Positions 1 to 9,488 of a stretch of DNA of 64,000 bases are shown here, in pieces. Position numbers and translations under genes: made by a program. Origin of the DNA: Sporomusaceae bacterium (GTDB lineage Bacteria > Bacillota > Negativicutes > Acidaminococcales > JAJUGR01). The stretch spans positions 1-64,000 of the forward strand of contig JAJUGR010000006.1 in NCBI GenBank assembly GCA_029265905.1, given 5' to 3'. Below the pieces are notes generated by a model, which was given only the letters and a program-made list of their open reading frames with translations, was not told the DNA's origin and did not search any database. Positions within the stretch are counted from its first letter, which is position 1. Each line of letters starts with the position of its first letter.

Positions 1-63
1 CTGAAGGGGCCGAAATCCTTCCTGTTCGAAGCGTTGCAGGGGCTTTCGAGTGCGCTGGCGTAG
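1..63 (+). CDS. C-terminal end of an unidentified CDS (…LKGPKSFLFEALQGLSSALA*)
   Basis: Open frame from base 1 to the TAG at 61-63; truncated by the window edge. Confidence 0.4.
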   Translation: MKGPKSFLFEALQGLSSALA

Positions 64-207
64 CGGTCGGTGCCTTTACTCGTTCTTTGGTGCGGTCACT
101 TCTTCTTAAAAAAACTACAACAGTGCCTTGACACTATCAAATCATATTTTCCCACTTGTCAAACAGGAATTGATATGATAAAGTACTTATTAAGTTAATA
201 TACTTGA

Positions 208-441
208 GCTATGAACGGAAGAAGTAAGCGAGCTGCGTTAACCTCGAGAGAGCCGGGTTAGGTGAAAGCCGGCGGTTAGTGCGCGCTGAAAGCCACCCGT
301 GAGCTGCAGTTGACGAAATTGCCGTTTCACTCGCGTTAAGAGCTGTAGAGGGTTTGCCGTCCGGCCGGCGGCAGACTGAATGTGGGTGGTACCACGGATG
401 ACAATCGTCTCCGTCCTATGCAAAGCATAGGACGGATTTTT
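208..441 (+). ncRNA. T-box leader (tRNA-sensing riboswitch), probable Ala specifier GCC at 292-294
   Basis: AGAGAG…GGTGAAAGCC stem I motifs, GAAA-GCC-A specifier context, T-box sequence GTGGGTGGTACCACGG (382-397), then terminator TCCGTCCTATG-CAAAG-CATAGGACGGA-TTTTTT. Confidence 0.93.
410..441 (+). terminator. Intrinsic terminator of the T-box leader
   Basis: TCCGTCCTATGCAAAGCATAGGACGGATTTTTT. Confidence 0.9.
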
Positions 442-466
442 TATTTCGATGAAAGAGGTGCTAATT

Positions 467-1642
467 ATGATTAACTGGAAAAACAGACTGTCCCCCACGG
501 TGCAAGCGCTCCCCCCTTCCGGATTGAAGAAGTTCTTTGATATTTGCCAAGTCATGGAGGACGTGACGACGCTCGGCGTCGGCGAACCCGACTTTGTCAC
601 GCCGGAGGTTATTTTGAACGGCTGCGTTTCCGCCCTGCAGCGCGGCGACACCGGCTATACTTCCAGCTACGGACTGCCCCAGCTGCGCCGGGCGATCACG
701 CGGGACGTTGAAAAGCATTACGGCGTCACGTACAGTCCTGAGAGCGAAGTGCTGGTCACGATCGGCGTCAGCGAGGCGCTGGACATGGCCCTGCGCGCCA
801 TCCTGGCCCCCGGCGACGAAGTCCTCCTGCCAGAACCCTGCTATGTGGCGAACAAAGCCTGCGTCATTTTGGCCGGCGGCGTGCCAGTCCCGGTTGTGAC
901 TTATGCCGAAGAGGGGTTCGTCGTCAACGAGGAACGGCTTGCCAAAGCCGTCACCCCGCGTACTAAAGCGATCGTCATCGGCTACCCCAACAACCCGACC
1001 GGCGCAACCATGTCGGCCGACGAGCTGGCCGCGGTCGCCCGAATCGCCGAGCAGCACGATTTGCTGGTGATTTCCGACGAACTGTATGCGCACTTGACGT
1101 TTGAAGGAAGCCATACCTGCTTCTCCGCCCTGCCCGGCATGAAGGACCGCACGCTCTTATTGAATGGGTTCTCCAAATCTTATGCCATGACCGGACAGCG
1201 GATCGGTTACGCGCTCGGCCCGTCTGAACTGATTGAGGCGATGGTCAGCATCCATCAGTATGGAATCATCTGCGCGCCTGTCGCCTCGCAGTGGGCGGCG
1301 GTAGCGGCGCTTGAGCATGCCGACGAGGATCGCGACCGGATGATGCAAGCCTACCAGCAGCGCCGTCTAATTATGATCGAAGGCTGCAAGCGCCTCGGCC
1401 TGCCTACCTTTGCTCCCAAAGGCGCCTTTTATATTTTTCCGTCCATAAAGGAAACCGGACTGACCAGCGCTGATTTTGCCGAACAGCTGCTCATGGCCAA
1501 TCGCGTCGCCGTCATCCCCGGCAGCGCTTTTGGCGACAGCGGCGAGGGGTACATCCGCTGTGCATACGCCTCCTCGGAGGAAAACCTCCGCAAAGCCCTG
1601 GACCGCATGGACCAGTTCCTCCAGTCGCTGCGTCAAAAATAA
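467..1642 (+). CDS. Class I/II PLP-dependent aminotransferase (candidate alanine aminotransferase)
   Basis: Motifs GEPDFVTP, YPNNPTGATMS, NGFSKSYAMTGQRIGY; start at 467 preceded by GAGGTG. Confidence 0.9.
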   Translation: MINWKNRLSPTVQALPPSGLKKFFDICQVMEDVTTLGVGEPDFVTPEVILNGCVSALQRGDTGYTSSYGLPQLRRAITRDVEKHYGVTYSPESEVLVTIGVSEALDMALRAILAPGDEVLLPEPCYVANKACVILAGGVPVPVVTYAEEGFVVNEERLAKAVTPRTKAIVIGYPNNPTGATMSADELAAVARIAEQHDLLVISDELYAHLTFEGSHTCFSALPGMKDRTLLLNGFSKSYAMTGQRIGYALGPSELIEAMVSIHQYGIICAPVASQWAAVAALEHADEDRDRMMQAYQQRRLIMIEGCKRLGLPTFAPKGAFYIFPSIKETGLTSADFAEQLLMANRVAVIPGSAFGDSGEGYIRCAYASSEENLRKALDRMDQFLQSLRQK

Positions 1643-1653
1643 CCTGGCAGCTG

Positions 1654-1699
1654 AAAAAAAGACTTGGCAGTTCGAAAATCGAACCGTCAAGTCTTTTTT
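1654..1699. terminator. Bidirectional intrinsic terminator
   Basis: AAAAAAGACTTGGCAGTTCGAAAATCGAACCGTCAAGTCTTTTTT between convergent genes. Confidence 0.8.
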
Positions 1700-1700
1700 G

Positions 1701-2186
1701 TTAGCGCGAAGCAGGTGAAAACCCCACTCTACCCCATACCTGATGGATGGCAAGACGATAGAGCTTCTCCAACGCCGCCTTCTGCAGCCGCTTGATTTCG
1801 ACGCACGAAGACAAAAACAGCTTTGTCGCCGGATGCGGCTCGTTGGCCTGCGCCTGCCGATAATAATCAATCAGCAGGTCGTACGCTGCGGTCAGCGCGC
1901 CCAACCGCAGCAATTGTCCGCTGGCCAGCCCTTGCAGCTGCAGTTCGGTCAGTTCATCTTTCCAAATGCGCTCCGGCAACAGCAGCAGTTCTTTTTCCAC
2001 CGTCGGGTAGACGGGAAAAGCCTCAGTTGCTGCCGCAGCTTGCCGCAGCAGGTCGAGCCACTTGTCCTGCCCCGTTTCATGCAGCGCAAAAGCGCGCGAC
2101 AGCGGCTGGTTGTCCCGTTGTTCCTCCGCCAGCAATTGCTTCAAGGTTTCCTCAAGCTCAATCGCGATTGAAAATGCCGGTAACAT
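1701..2186 (-). CDS. Hypothetical protein, predicted helical
   Basis: 161 aa ORF in line with the downstream gene order on the minus strand; no family recognised. Confidence 0.6.
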   Translation of the reverse strand: MLPAFSIAIELEETLKQLLAEEQRDNQPLSRAFALHETGQDKWLDLLRQAAAATEAFPVYPTVEKELLLLPERIWKDELTELQLQGLASGQLLRLGALTAAYDLLIDYYRQAQANEPHPATKLFLSSCVEIKRLQKAALEKLYRLAIHQVWGRVGFSPASR

Positions 2187-2198
2187 CCCATCGCCCCT

Positions 2199-2384
2199 TT
2201 ACATGTCGCTGAATAAAACGCCGCCTTTGGCAATATGCTCCTTGTCCATTTCGCGAATCACGATGGACACGGCCTCTTTTTTGCACTGGATCGTTTCCAC
2301 CAGCACGTCAGTCACTTTTTCCACCATGGCGCGTTTTTGCTCCACCGTTCTCCCCTTGACCATTTCAATCTGTACGATCGGCAT
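2199..2384 (-). CDS. 4-oxalocrotonate tautomerase family protein
   Basis: MPIVQIEMVKGRTVEQKRAMVEKVTDVLVE…, catalytic Pro1, 61 aa. Confidence 0.9.
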   Translation of the reverse strand: MPIVQIEMVKGRTVEQKRAMVEKVTDVLVETIQCKKEAVSIVIREMDKEHIAKGGVLFSDM

Positions 2385-2386
2385 AT

Positions 2387-3127
2387 TTACTCCTCCTCTT
2401 CTTGACTCTTGGTCAATTCATCAGCATTTCTGCGCTTATACCAGATCAAACCGGCGTAGGCGAGCATGACCAGCATTACGGTAATCGCCAGCCGGTTCAT
2501 ATTCTGCTGAAAATTGACAATATCATGGCCTATCACGACTTCCAAAGCCGTGGACGGAAACTTGCCGATGAACGTGGCGATTACGTAATCGCGCAGGCTG
2601 ATTTGGCTGATGGCGCCCAGCGCGGTCAGAATTCCCGAAGGAAAATAAGGCAGCGTGCGGGCCATCAGCATCAGCTGCAGGCCGTTTTCGCCGCTGAAGT
2701 TGTCGATATCCTGCAGCCGGCGGCTTTTTTTTATCACCAGCATGGCGTGTTCGCGGAAAATAAACCGCATCAACAGGAAGCTTATGATAACCCCCACCGA
2801 TTCGGCCAGCCACGAAACCAATACGCCGAGCGGCACGCCGAACAAAAGGCCATTGGCAGTTGAAAGAAAGATCGAGGGGAGAAAGCCCAGCGCGTTGACC
2901 AGCACGTCGACGAAAAAGCTGACGATCAACGCCCACTTGCCGAACGAACGCAAAAACTGCAGCGTCTCCTCGATATCGCCGCTAGTGGAAAGTTGCCAAA
3001 CGGTCGTGTAAAACTTCGGTTCGACCAGGTAAATGACCAACAAAACCAAGGCCAATAAAGCGAACGACCCGGCCTGGATTTTGCGTTCAGCCGTCATGTC
3101 CCACAGCGGCTCGCGATTTTTCTTCAT
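2387..3127 (-). CDS. TVP38/TMEM64 (DedA/SNARE-associated) family membrane protein
   Basis: Hydrophobic protein with LPSIFLSTANGLLFG…LMARTLPYFPSGILTALGAISQISLRDYVIATFIGKFPST. Confidence 0.85.
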   Translation of the reverse strand: MKKNREPLWDMTAERKIQAGSFALLALVLLVIYLVEPKFYTTVWQLSTSGDIEETLQFLRSFGKWALIVSFFVDVLVNALGFLPSIFLSTANGLLFGVPLGVLVSWLAESVGVIISFLLMRFIFREHAMLVIKKSRRLQDIDNFSGENGLQLMLMARTLPYFPSGILTALGAISQISLRDYVIATFIGKFPSTALEVVIGHDIVNFQQNMNRLAITVMLVMLAYAGLIWYKRRNADELTKSQEEEE

Positions 3128-3172
3128 ATAATGTAGGTCATCTCCATAACAAAATCATACTACCCCGCATTT

Positions 3173-3201
3173 ACTATACTAGACCACTGCTAAAAGCGCA
3201 A
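3173..3201 (-). promoter_or_regulatory. Sigma-A promoter TTGCGC-17-TATAGT upstream of the TVP38 gene
   Basis: Minus-strand hexamers with 17-nt spacer. Confidence 0.6.
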
Positions 3202-3215
3202 GCAGCGTTTGCATC

Positions 3216-5267
3216 CTAGACGGGAAAGAGCGTTTGGAAGCGCTTGTCGAACTGGGCGGCAATGGCATGCCGCAGCTCCGCGTCGCGGCCTTGCACCAGC
3301 AGCTCATTCGCCGCCTCACGCGCCGCGCGCAGCACAGCGCCGTCGCGGAACAAATCGGCCAGCCTCATGTCCGGCAGGCCATGCTGGCGCGTTCCGAACA
3401 ATTCCCCCGGTCCGCGCAGCTCCAGATCTTTTTCCGCCAGCAAAAAACCGTCGCTGATGTCGCGCATGTAGGCCAGGCGCTGCGAGGCGATTTCACCGTC
3501 GCTGTCGCTGATCAATACGCAGTAGGAAGCATATTCGCCGCGCCCGATCCGCCCCCGCAATTGGTGAAGCTGGGCCAGGCCGAAGCGCTCCGCCCCTTCG
3601 ACAATCATCAGCGAGGCGTTCGGCACATTGACGCCAACTTCAATAACGGTCGTCGCCAGCAGGACCTGGATTTCATTGGCGCAAAACGCCTTCATAACCG
3701 CGTCCTTGTCGGCCTGCTTCATTTTGCCGTGCAGCACCGCGCACTTCAGGCCCGCCAGGTAGCCGTTGGACAACTCCTCGTAGAGGCCCTCAACCGTGGC
3801 TAAGTCAAAGCCGTCCTGCTCTTCGATCATCGGGCAAACGACGTATGCCTGGCGTCCCTGTCCTGCTTGCCGCACCACCCCGGCGTAGACCTCGCCGCGT
3901 CTCGACGAACGGTACACAAGCGTCGTGATCGGCTTTCTGCCCGGCGGCAGGTGCTTGATCGAAGACACGTCCAGGTCGCCGTATACCGTGATCGCCATCG
4001 TCCTTGGAATCGGCGTGGCGGTCATAATCAGGCAGTCAGGCGCCAATTCGCCTTTTTGGGCAAGCATCGCCCGCTGCCGCACGCCGAAGCGATGCTGCTC
4101 GTCGGTAATCACAAGCGACAGCTGCTGGAAAACCACCGTTTCTTGCAGCAGAGCATGCGTGCCGATCAGCACGTCGATAATGCCTTCGGCAAGCTGAGCG
4201 AGGATTTTTTTGCGCACCGCCGCCGGCGTACTGCCGGTCAAAAGGGCAATCTTAACGCCGCAGGGGCTGAGAAAGCCGGACAAGGTGTGGAAATGCTGGT
4301 TGGCCAAAATCTCCGTCGGCGCCATCAGACAGCCCTGGTAGCCGCTTTCTTTGGCTTTGGCCAGGGCCAGCGCCGCCACCACAGTCTTGCCGGAGCCGAC
4401 ATCGCCCTGCAGGAGACGGTACATCGGCTTGGGCTGCTCCATATCGCAAAAAATCTCGACAACCGCCTGTTGCTGGTCCGGCGTCAGGGAGAAAGGCAAG
4501 TGCGCATAGACTTGCCGCAGCAACTCGCCTGAGTGGCCGTGCCGCACGCCCTGCACCTGCTCCACCTGCAAGCGGCGGTTCATCAGCAGCGCGCCCTGCA
4601 GCAAGAAGAGCTCTTCAAAGACAAGCCGCCGTTTGGCATCTGCCAGCGCGTCATAGTCGGCAGGAAAATGCAGGTCATGAAAAGCCTGGCGGCGGTTGCA
4701 AAAAGCAAAACGGCCAAGCAAATCCGCCGGCAGCGTCTCAAAAACCCCCGCCTCCTCCGCCAGCGCCAGGGCCTGCTTGACCAATTTCCGCATTGCGGTC
4801 TGCGTCAGCCCTTCCGTCAGCGGATAAACCGGCAGCAGGCCGGCGGCGCGCTCGGCCTGTTCAATCTCCGCATCCGCTATCATCCAGGCGGCGGTCCGCC
4901 CTTTTTGCACTTTTCCGCGAAACAAGTACCAAGAGCCGGGCCGGACTTGCCGCAGGCGGTAGCGCTGCCCGCCAAACCAATATACCTCCGCCTGCCGCCC
5001 GCTGCCGTCGTCGAGCAGCAAATAGGCATAGCTCTTGCCCCGTCCGGAGCGTTTTTCCCGAGCCTCGCGCACCGCGGCCGAAAACAGCTGCGTTGCCCCG
5101 GGCGTAAGGTCCGCCAGGCGATGGATGCGGCGAAAGTCAAGGTACTGGTCCTGGCGGGGAAAATACGACAGCAGGTCGCCAATCGTGTGAATCTTGAGTC
5201 TTGCTAAGGAGTAGGCCGTTTTAGCACCGACGCCTTTTAGTGATTGTATTGATTTGTGCCACCACAT
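3216..5267 (-). CDS. recG: ATP-dependent DNA helicase RecG
   Basis: LLQGDVGSGKTVVAALA, ITDEQHRFGVRQR, MTATPIPRTMAITVYGDLDVS. Confidence 0.97.
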   Translation of the reverse strand: MWWHKSIQSLKGVGAKTAYSLARLKIHTIGDLLSYFPRQDQYLDFRRIHRLADLTPGATQLFSAAVREAREKRSGRGKSYAYLLLDDGSGRQAEVYWFGGQRYRLRQVRPGSWYLFRGKVQKGRTAAWMIADAEIEQAERAAGLLPVYPLTEGLTQTAMRKLVKQALALAEEAGVFETLPADLLGRFAFCNRRQAFHDLHFPADYDALADAKRRLVFEELFLLQGALLMNRRLQVEQVQGVRHGHSGELLRQVYAHLPFSLTPDQQQAVVEIFCDMEQPKPMYRLLQGDVGSGKTVVAALALAKAKESGYQGCLMAPTEILANQHFHTLSGFLSPCGVKIALLTGSTPAAVRKKILAQLAEGIIDVLIGTHALLQETVVFQQLSLVITDEQHRFGVRQRAMLAQKGELAPDCLIMTATPIPRTMAITVYGDLDVSSIKHLPPGRKPITTLVYRSSRRGEVYAGVVRQAGQGRQAYVVCPMIEEQDGFDLATVEGLYEELSNGYLAGLKCAVLHGKMKQADKDAVMKAFCANEIQVLLATTVIEVGVNVPNASLMIVEGAERFGLAQLHQLRGRIGRGEYASYCVLISDSDGEIASQRLAYMRDISDGFLLAEKDLELRGPGELFGTRQHGLPDMRLADLFRDGAVLRAAREAANELLVQGRDAELRHAIAAQFDKRFQTLFPV

Positions 5268-5290
5268 GCAAGATTACCCCCATTATGCTA

Positions 5291-5319
5291 TTGAAATCAT
5301 CAACCTACTATGGTAGAAT
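5291..5319 (+). promoter_or_regulatory. Sigma-A promoter TTGAAA-17-TAGAAT for rpmB
   Basis: Hexamers and spacer read directly. Confidence 0.7.
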
Positions 5320-5376
5320 ACAAATGTTATAAGCAAGTTGAGTTTGTTGCCCATATCCAAAGGAGGTGGAAATACA

Positions 5377-5568
5377 ATGGCAAGTCTTTGCGAAGTTTGT
5401 GGCAAAGGTGAAAGAAGCGGCTTCAATGTCAGCCATTCACATTTGAAGACAAAACGGACGTGGAAACCCAACATCCAACGGGTAAAAGCGGCAGTTGACG
5501 GCGAAATCAAGAAAGTCAACGTATGCACTCGTTGCCTGCGTTCTGGTAAAGTTACCCGTGCAATCTAA
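5377..5568 (+). CDS. rpmB: 50S ribosomal protein L28
   Basis: MASLCEVCGKGERSGFNVSHSHLKTKRTWKPNIQRVK; SD AAAGGAGGTG. Confidence 0.96.
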   Translation: MASLCEVCGKGERSGFNVSHSHLKTKRTWKPNIQRVKAAVDGEIKKVNVCTRCLRSGKVTRAI

Positions 5569-5587
5569 TGCCCCAGCCTATGGTGAT

Positions 5588-5625
5588 AAATAAACCAGCA
5601 TCGAAAGATGCTGGTTTATTTTATT
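5588..5625. terminator. Bidirectional terminator between rpmB and the convergent minus-strand gene
   Basis: AAACCAGCATCGAAAGATGCTGGTTTATTTTATTTT. Confidence 0.85.
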
Positions 5626-6179
5626 TTGCTTTCCTTCAGCCATTGGTTGAAGACCATGACCCGTCCTTCTTCGCGAATCCCGACTAGAGATTGCCGGGGG
5701 CCTTCGCGGCGCAGGCTCTCGAACAGGCCGTCCACGAACATTTCGCCTTGAAACCACATTTCCTCGTCGTCGGCTGCCGGACCCTTTTCCACCAGCAGGC
5801 TTGTCCCCAGAAGGTCGTTGAGTAACCCGATGACCAGCGAGATCTCCGGCAGGCTGACCGACTTCAAATCCCGCTCCAGCGTCAAGCGCATCACGCCGTC
5901 GAGCTGGGTCCAGCTGGTTGACAAAATCTCGGCTTTTTCATGCGTCAGCGCCAGGAAAGCGGCAAGATGCCTGTTCAGGCTGGTTTCCACCCTCTCGGCA
6001 TCAAATGACGACGCCTCGGCAGGCCGGACATAGAAATGCAGCAGCAGGGAGCGGGTATCAGGCAAATAGCGCAGACTCCCTATTTCGGGGAAGCGGATGA
6101 GGAGCGAGATTAACAGGCGCAGTCCAGCGGCATTTTCTTTTTCCAGCGCCTCATTCTCACGTTCCGACACGGATATCAC
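5616..6179 (-). CDS. Conserved-looking hypothetical protein downstream of rny
   Basis: 187 aa ORF without clear family motif. Confidence 0.7.
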   Translation of the reverse strand: MISVSERENEALEKENAAGLRLLISLLIRFPEIGSLRYLPDTRSLLLHFYVRPAEASSFDAERVETSLNRHLAAFLALTHEKAEILSTSWTQLDGVMRLTLERDLKSVSLPEISLVIGLLNDLLGTSLLVEKGPAADDEEMWFQGEMFVDGLFESLRREGPRQSLVGIREEGRVMVFNQWLKESKIK

Positions 6180-6245
6180 CTTCTTTTCGTCTCACTTGTA
6201 TCAGAAAGAGAAGAAACGACCCGCAAAAGGTCGTTTCTTCCGCCA

Positions 6246-7784
6246 TCATTTTGCATACTCAACCGCACGGGTTTCACGAATAACTGTGACTTTTATCTGA
6301 CCGGGATAATCAAGCTCATCCTCAATCTTTTTCACAATATCGCGCGCCAAGCGGACGGACAGCAAGTCGTCCACTTTATCCGGTTTGACCATAATGCGAA
6401 CTTCGCGGCCAGCTTGGATCGCAAAGGATTTTTCAACCCCATCAAATGATTCGGCTATTTCTTCCAATCGAGTCAAGCGTTTTAAATAGCTTTCCAACGT
6501 TTCACGCCGCGCACCTGGGCGGGCAGCCGAAACAGCGTCTGCGGCCGCAATAAGCACCGCCTGCACCGTCGTGGGCTCTACGTCGCCGTGATGAGCCATG
6601 ATTGCGTTGATAACATCCTTAGACTCACGATACTTCTTGGCGATTTCGCCGCCAAGCTCGATATGCGTACCCTCCATGTCATGATCGACAGCTTTGCCGA
6701 TGTCATGCAACAGACCGGCCCGTTTCGCCAAAATCGGATCAACGCCCAGCTCGGTAGCCATAAGGCCAGCCAAATGCGCCACTTCAATCGAATGATTGAG
6801 CACGTTTTGACCATAGCTAGTGCGGTATCTGAGACGGCCAAGCAGTTTGATCAGCTCAGGATGCAGCCCGTGAACGCCGACCGCAAAGGTCGCCTGCTCA
6901 CCCGCTTCTTTAATCCGTTGCTCAACTTCTTTTTGCGCCTTCTCAACCATTTCCTCAATGCGCGCCGGGTGGATACGGCCATCGGTAATTAGTTTTTCCA
7001 AAGCAATACGAGCGACTTCACGTCGAACGGGATCGAAACCGGACAAAATAACAGCCTCAGGCGTATCGTCGATAATCAAATCTACGCCGGTCAAGGTCTC
7101 AAGCGTACGGATGTTTCGCCCTTCACGGCCAATGATGCGACCTTTCATTTCGTCATTAGGCAAGGCCACAACCGAAACGGTCGTCTCCGCCACATGATCG
7201 GCGGCGCACCGCTGAATGGCAAGCGAAATAATTTCTCTCGCCTTCTTGTCGGCGTCTTCCTTCGCCTGCTGCTCAAGGTCTTTAATCATAATCGCCATTT
7301 CGTGCTTGATTTCTTCTTCTACGTTGCTCAAGAGCTCCTTGCGGGCTTCATCAAAGGTAAGTCCGGACAGCCTTTCCAGCTCAGCCAGTTGCTTTTGATG
7401 CAACTCATTGATGCTCTCCTGGCTTTTCTCGAGATCGGCCTCCCTGCGTTGGAGCTGTTCCTCCTTCTTTTCGAAAGAGTCGAGTTTTCGATCCAGGTTC
7501 TCCTCTTTTTGCACCAGGCGGCGCTCCAGACGCTGCAATTCGCTGCGGCGCTCCTTCTGTTCGCGTTCCACCTCTGAGCGAAGCTTGTGGATTTCCTCCT
7601 TAGCTTCAACCAGCGCTTCCTTTTTCTTCGCTTCCCCGGCCTTTTCCGCTTCTTCTAGAATGCGGGCGGCGGCAACCTCGGCGGTTGCGATTTTCGCCTC
7701 AGCCAAGTGTTTTCGAATAAAATAGCCAACTCCCAAACCTGCTGCACCTATTGCAACAGCAATCAATATCGTTTGCGAATTAAT
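6246..7784 (-). CDS. rny: Ribonuclease Y (probable ATT start at 7784; ORF track gives TTG at 7766)
   Basis: N-terminal TM and coiled coil, [29 protein letters not shown] (KH), [17 protein letters not shown] (HD). Confidence 0.95.
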   Translation of the reverse strand: MNSQTILIAVAIGAAGLGVGYFIRKHLAEAKIATAEVAAARILEEAEKAGEAKKKEALVEAKEEIHKLRSEVEREQKERRSELQRLERRLVQKEENLDRKLDSFEKKEEQLQRREADLEKSQESINELHQKQLAELERLSGLTFDEARKELLSNVEEEIKHEMAIMIKDLEQQAKEDADKKAREIISLAIQRCAADHVAETTVSVVALPNDEMKGRIIGREGRNIRTLETLTGVDLIIDDTPEAVILSGFDPVRREVARIALEKLITDGRIHPARIEEMVEKAQKEVEQRIKEAGEQATFAVGVHGLHPELIKLLGRLRYRTSYGQNVLNHSIEVAHLAGLMATELGVDPILAKRAGLLHDIGKAVDHDMEGTHIELGGEIAKKYRESKDVINAIMAHHGDVEPTTVQAVLIAAADAVSAARPGARRETLESYLKRLTRLEEIAESFDGVEKSFAIQAGREVRIMVKPDKVDDLLSVRLARDIVKKIEDELDYPGQIKVTVIRETRAVEYAK

Positions 7785-7897
7785 GGTTTCACCTCCTCCC
7801 TCTTAACGGCAAAAATACATAAAGAAGGCGTCGCGCGATCGATCGCAAAACGCCCAAATGCTGTACGCCCCGTTTGTTTACACGATTGGATGCTTTC

Positions 7898-7926
7898 ATT
7901 GTAAGTGTTTTTAATAATTGTGTCAA
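7898..7926 (-). promoter_or_regulatory. Sigma-A promoter TTGACA-17-TACAAT for rny
   Basis: Minus-strand hexamers, consensus -35. Confidence 0.8.
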
Positions 7927-8402
7927 GATAAGCCAATTTCCGGCGTCGACGGCACCTCTGCCAGGGCGCGTTGCGCCAAGGAAAGGGAAAAGCCTCGCCG
8001 GACCAAATAGGCCAGCAGTTTTTCCCGCCAGCGTTCGTCGCCGCGGTCGATCCTGCGACGGGCAATCGCCCGTCTCGCATGCTCCAGCTCTTCGTCTTCG
8101 CTAACCTGGCGCAGCATTTCCGCCTGCAAACTCGCGTCAACGCCCTGCGCCCGCAACGTCGCTGACAGCTTGGCGCTTCCGGTCGTTGCACTGCGCCGCC
8201 ACATCCGCACCAGCCGTTCGCTGCTGCGCCGGTCGTTTAGATAGCCTCTTTCCCGCAAGCGGGCAACCGCCGCCTGCGCTATTTCTTCCGGGCAGCCGCG
8301 CTGGCGCAATTTCAGCAACAAGGCTGCCTGCGTTATGTCGCAGGCAGCCAGTCGCTTCAGGCAATATTCCAGTGCTGTATCAATCGTCAAGATTGGTTTC
8401 AT
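7923..8402 (-). CDS. recX: Regulatory protein RecX
   Basis: RecX-type repeats (…[28 protein letters not shown]…); overlaps the recA 3' end. Confidence 0.9.
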   Translation of the reverse strand: MKPILTIDTALEYCLKRLAACDITQAALLLKLRQRGCPEEIAQAAVARLRERGYLNDRRSSERLVRMWRRSATTGSAKLSATLRAQGVDASLQAEMLRQVSEDEELEHARRAIARRRIDRGDERWREKLLAYLVRRGFSLSLAQRALAEVPSTPEIGLS

Positions 8403-9432
8403 CTTCCACTTCCACCGTTTCTCTCTGCGGCAAGGGGGTCAGGACGGCCGCCGCCCGAATTTTCGCTTCGATTTCCTTGGCAATTTCCAGGTTTTGCTTC
8501 AGGAAGTCTTTCACGTTTTCCTTGCCTTGCCCCAGGCGATGTTCGCCATACGAATACCAGGCGCCGCTTTTGGCGATGATGTCATACTGCGCGCCCAGGT
8601 CAACCAGGCAGCCTTCGTGCGAGACGCCGTAGCCATACATGATGTCAAACTCCGCTTGCTTAAACGGCGGTGCGATCTTGTTTTTGACCACTTTCACCCG
8701 CGTGCGATTGCCGACAATGTCGTTGCCGTTTTTAATTTGTTCTGTTCTCCGCACTTCCATCCGCACGGAGGAGTAGAATTTCAGCGCCCGGCCGCCGGTG
8801 GTTGTTTCCGGATTGCCGAACATGACGCCCACTTTTTCGCGGATCTGGTTGATGAAGATCATGGCGGTGCGCGACTTGCTGATGATGCCCGTAAGCTTTC
8901 TGAGCGCCTGGCTCATCAGGCGGGCCTGCAAGCCGACATGCGAATCGCCCATGTCGCCCTCGATTTCCGCCCGCGGCACCAGCGCCGCCACCGAGTCGAC
9001 GACAATGATGTCGATCGCGCCGCTGCGCACCAGGGCGTCGGCGATTTCCAGCGCCTGCTCGCCATTGTCCGGTTGCGAAATGAGCAGGTTGTCAATATCG
9101 ACGCCCAGCCGCTTGGCATACTCGGGGTCAAGCGCATGCTCCGCGTCGATAAAGGCGGCGAAGCCGCCCAGCTTTTGCGCCTCAGCAATCATATGCAGCG
9201 CGACGGTTGTTTTGCCGGACGATTCCGGCCCGTAAATTTCTATCACCCGTCCGCGCGGTATGCCGCCCGTCCCAAGTGCAATATCAAGCGACAACGTGCC
9301 GCTTGGGATGACTTCCAGATTCATTTTTGTTGACGCTTCACCCAGCTTCATGATCGAGCCTTTGCCAAAATCCTTTTCGATTTGGCGCATCGCCATTTCC
9401 AGCGCTTTGCTTTTATCCATTACCGACAGCAC
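8380..9432 (-). CDS. recA: Recombinase RecA
   Basis: [44 protein letters not shown]. Confidence 0.99.
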   Translation of the reverse strand: MLSVMDKSKALEMAMRQIEKDFGKGSIMKLGEASTKMNLEVIPSGTLSLDIALGTGGIPRGRVIEIYGPESSGKTTVALHMIAEAQKLGGFAAFIDAEHALDPEYAKRLGVDIDNLLISQPDNGEQALEIADALVRSGAIDIIVVDSVAALVPRAEIEGDMGDSHVGLQARLMSQALRKLTGIISKSRTAMIFINQIREKVGVMFGNPETTTGGRALKFYSSVRMEVRRTEQIKNGNDIVGNRTRVKVVKNKIAPPFKQAEFDIMYGYGVSHEGCLVDLGAQYDIIAKSGAWYSYGEHRLGQGKENVKDFLKQNLEIAKEIEAKIRAAAVLTPLPQRETVEVEDETNLDD

Positions 9433-9453
9433 CTCTTTTCCTCGTCTGGTTCA

Positions 9454-9482
9454 ATTATATACACAAACATTCGTTCGGTCAA
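9454..9482 (-). promoter_or_regulatory. recA promoter TTGACC-17-TATAAT with embedded LexA-type box CGAACGAATGTTTG (9464-9477)
   Basis: Box matches the Gram-positive CGAACRNRYGTTYS-type SOS box and lies in the spacer. Confidence 0.85.
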
Positions 9483-9488
9483 GGTGCG

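Noticed and set aside
120-205. Promoter for the T-box transcript
   Set aside because: TTGACA, TATGAT and TATACT are present but no pair has a convincing 16-18-nt spacing
461-1114. 217-aa minus-strand ORF under the aminotransferase
   Set aside because: Overlaps a clear conserved CDS on the opposite strand; no domain
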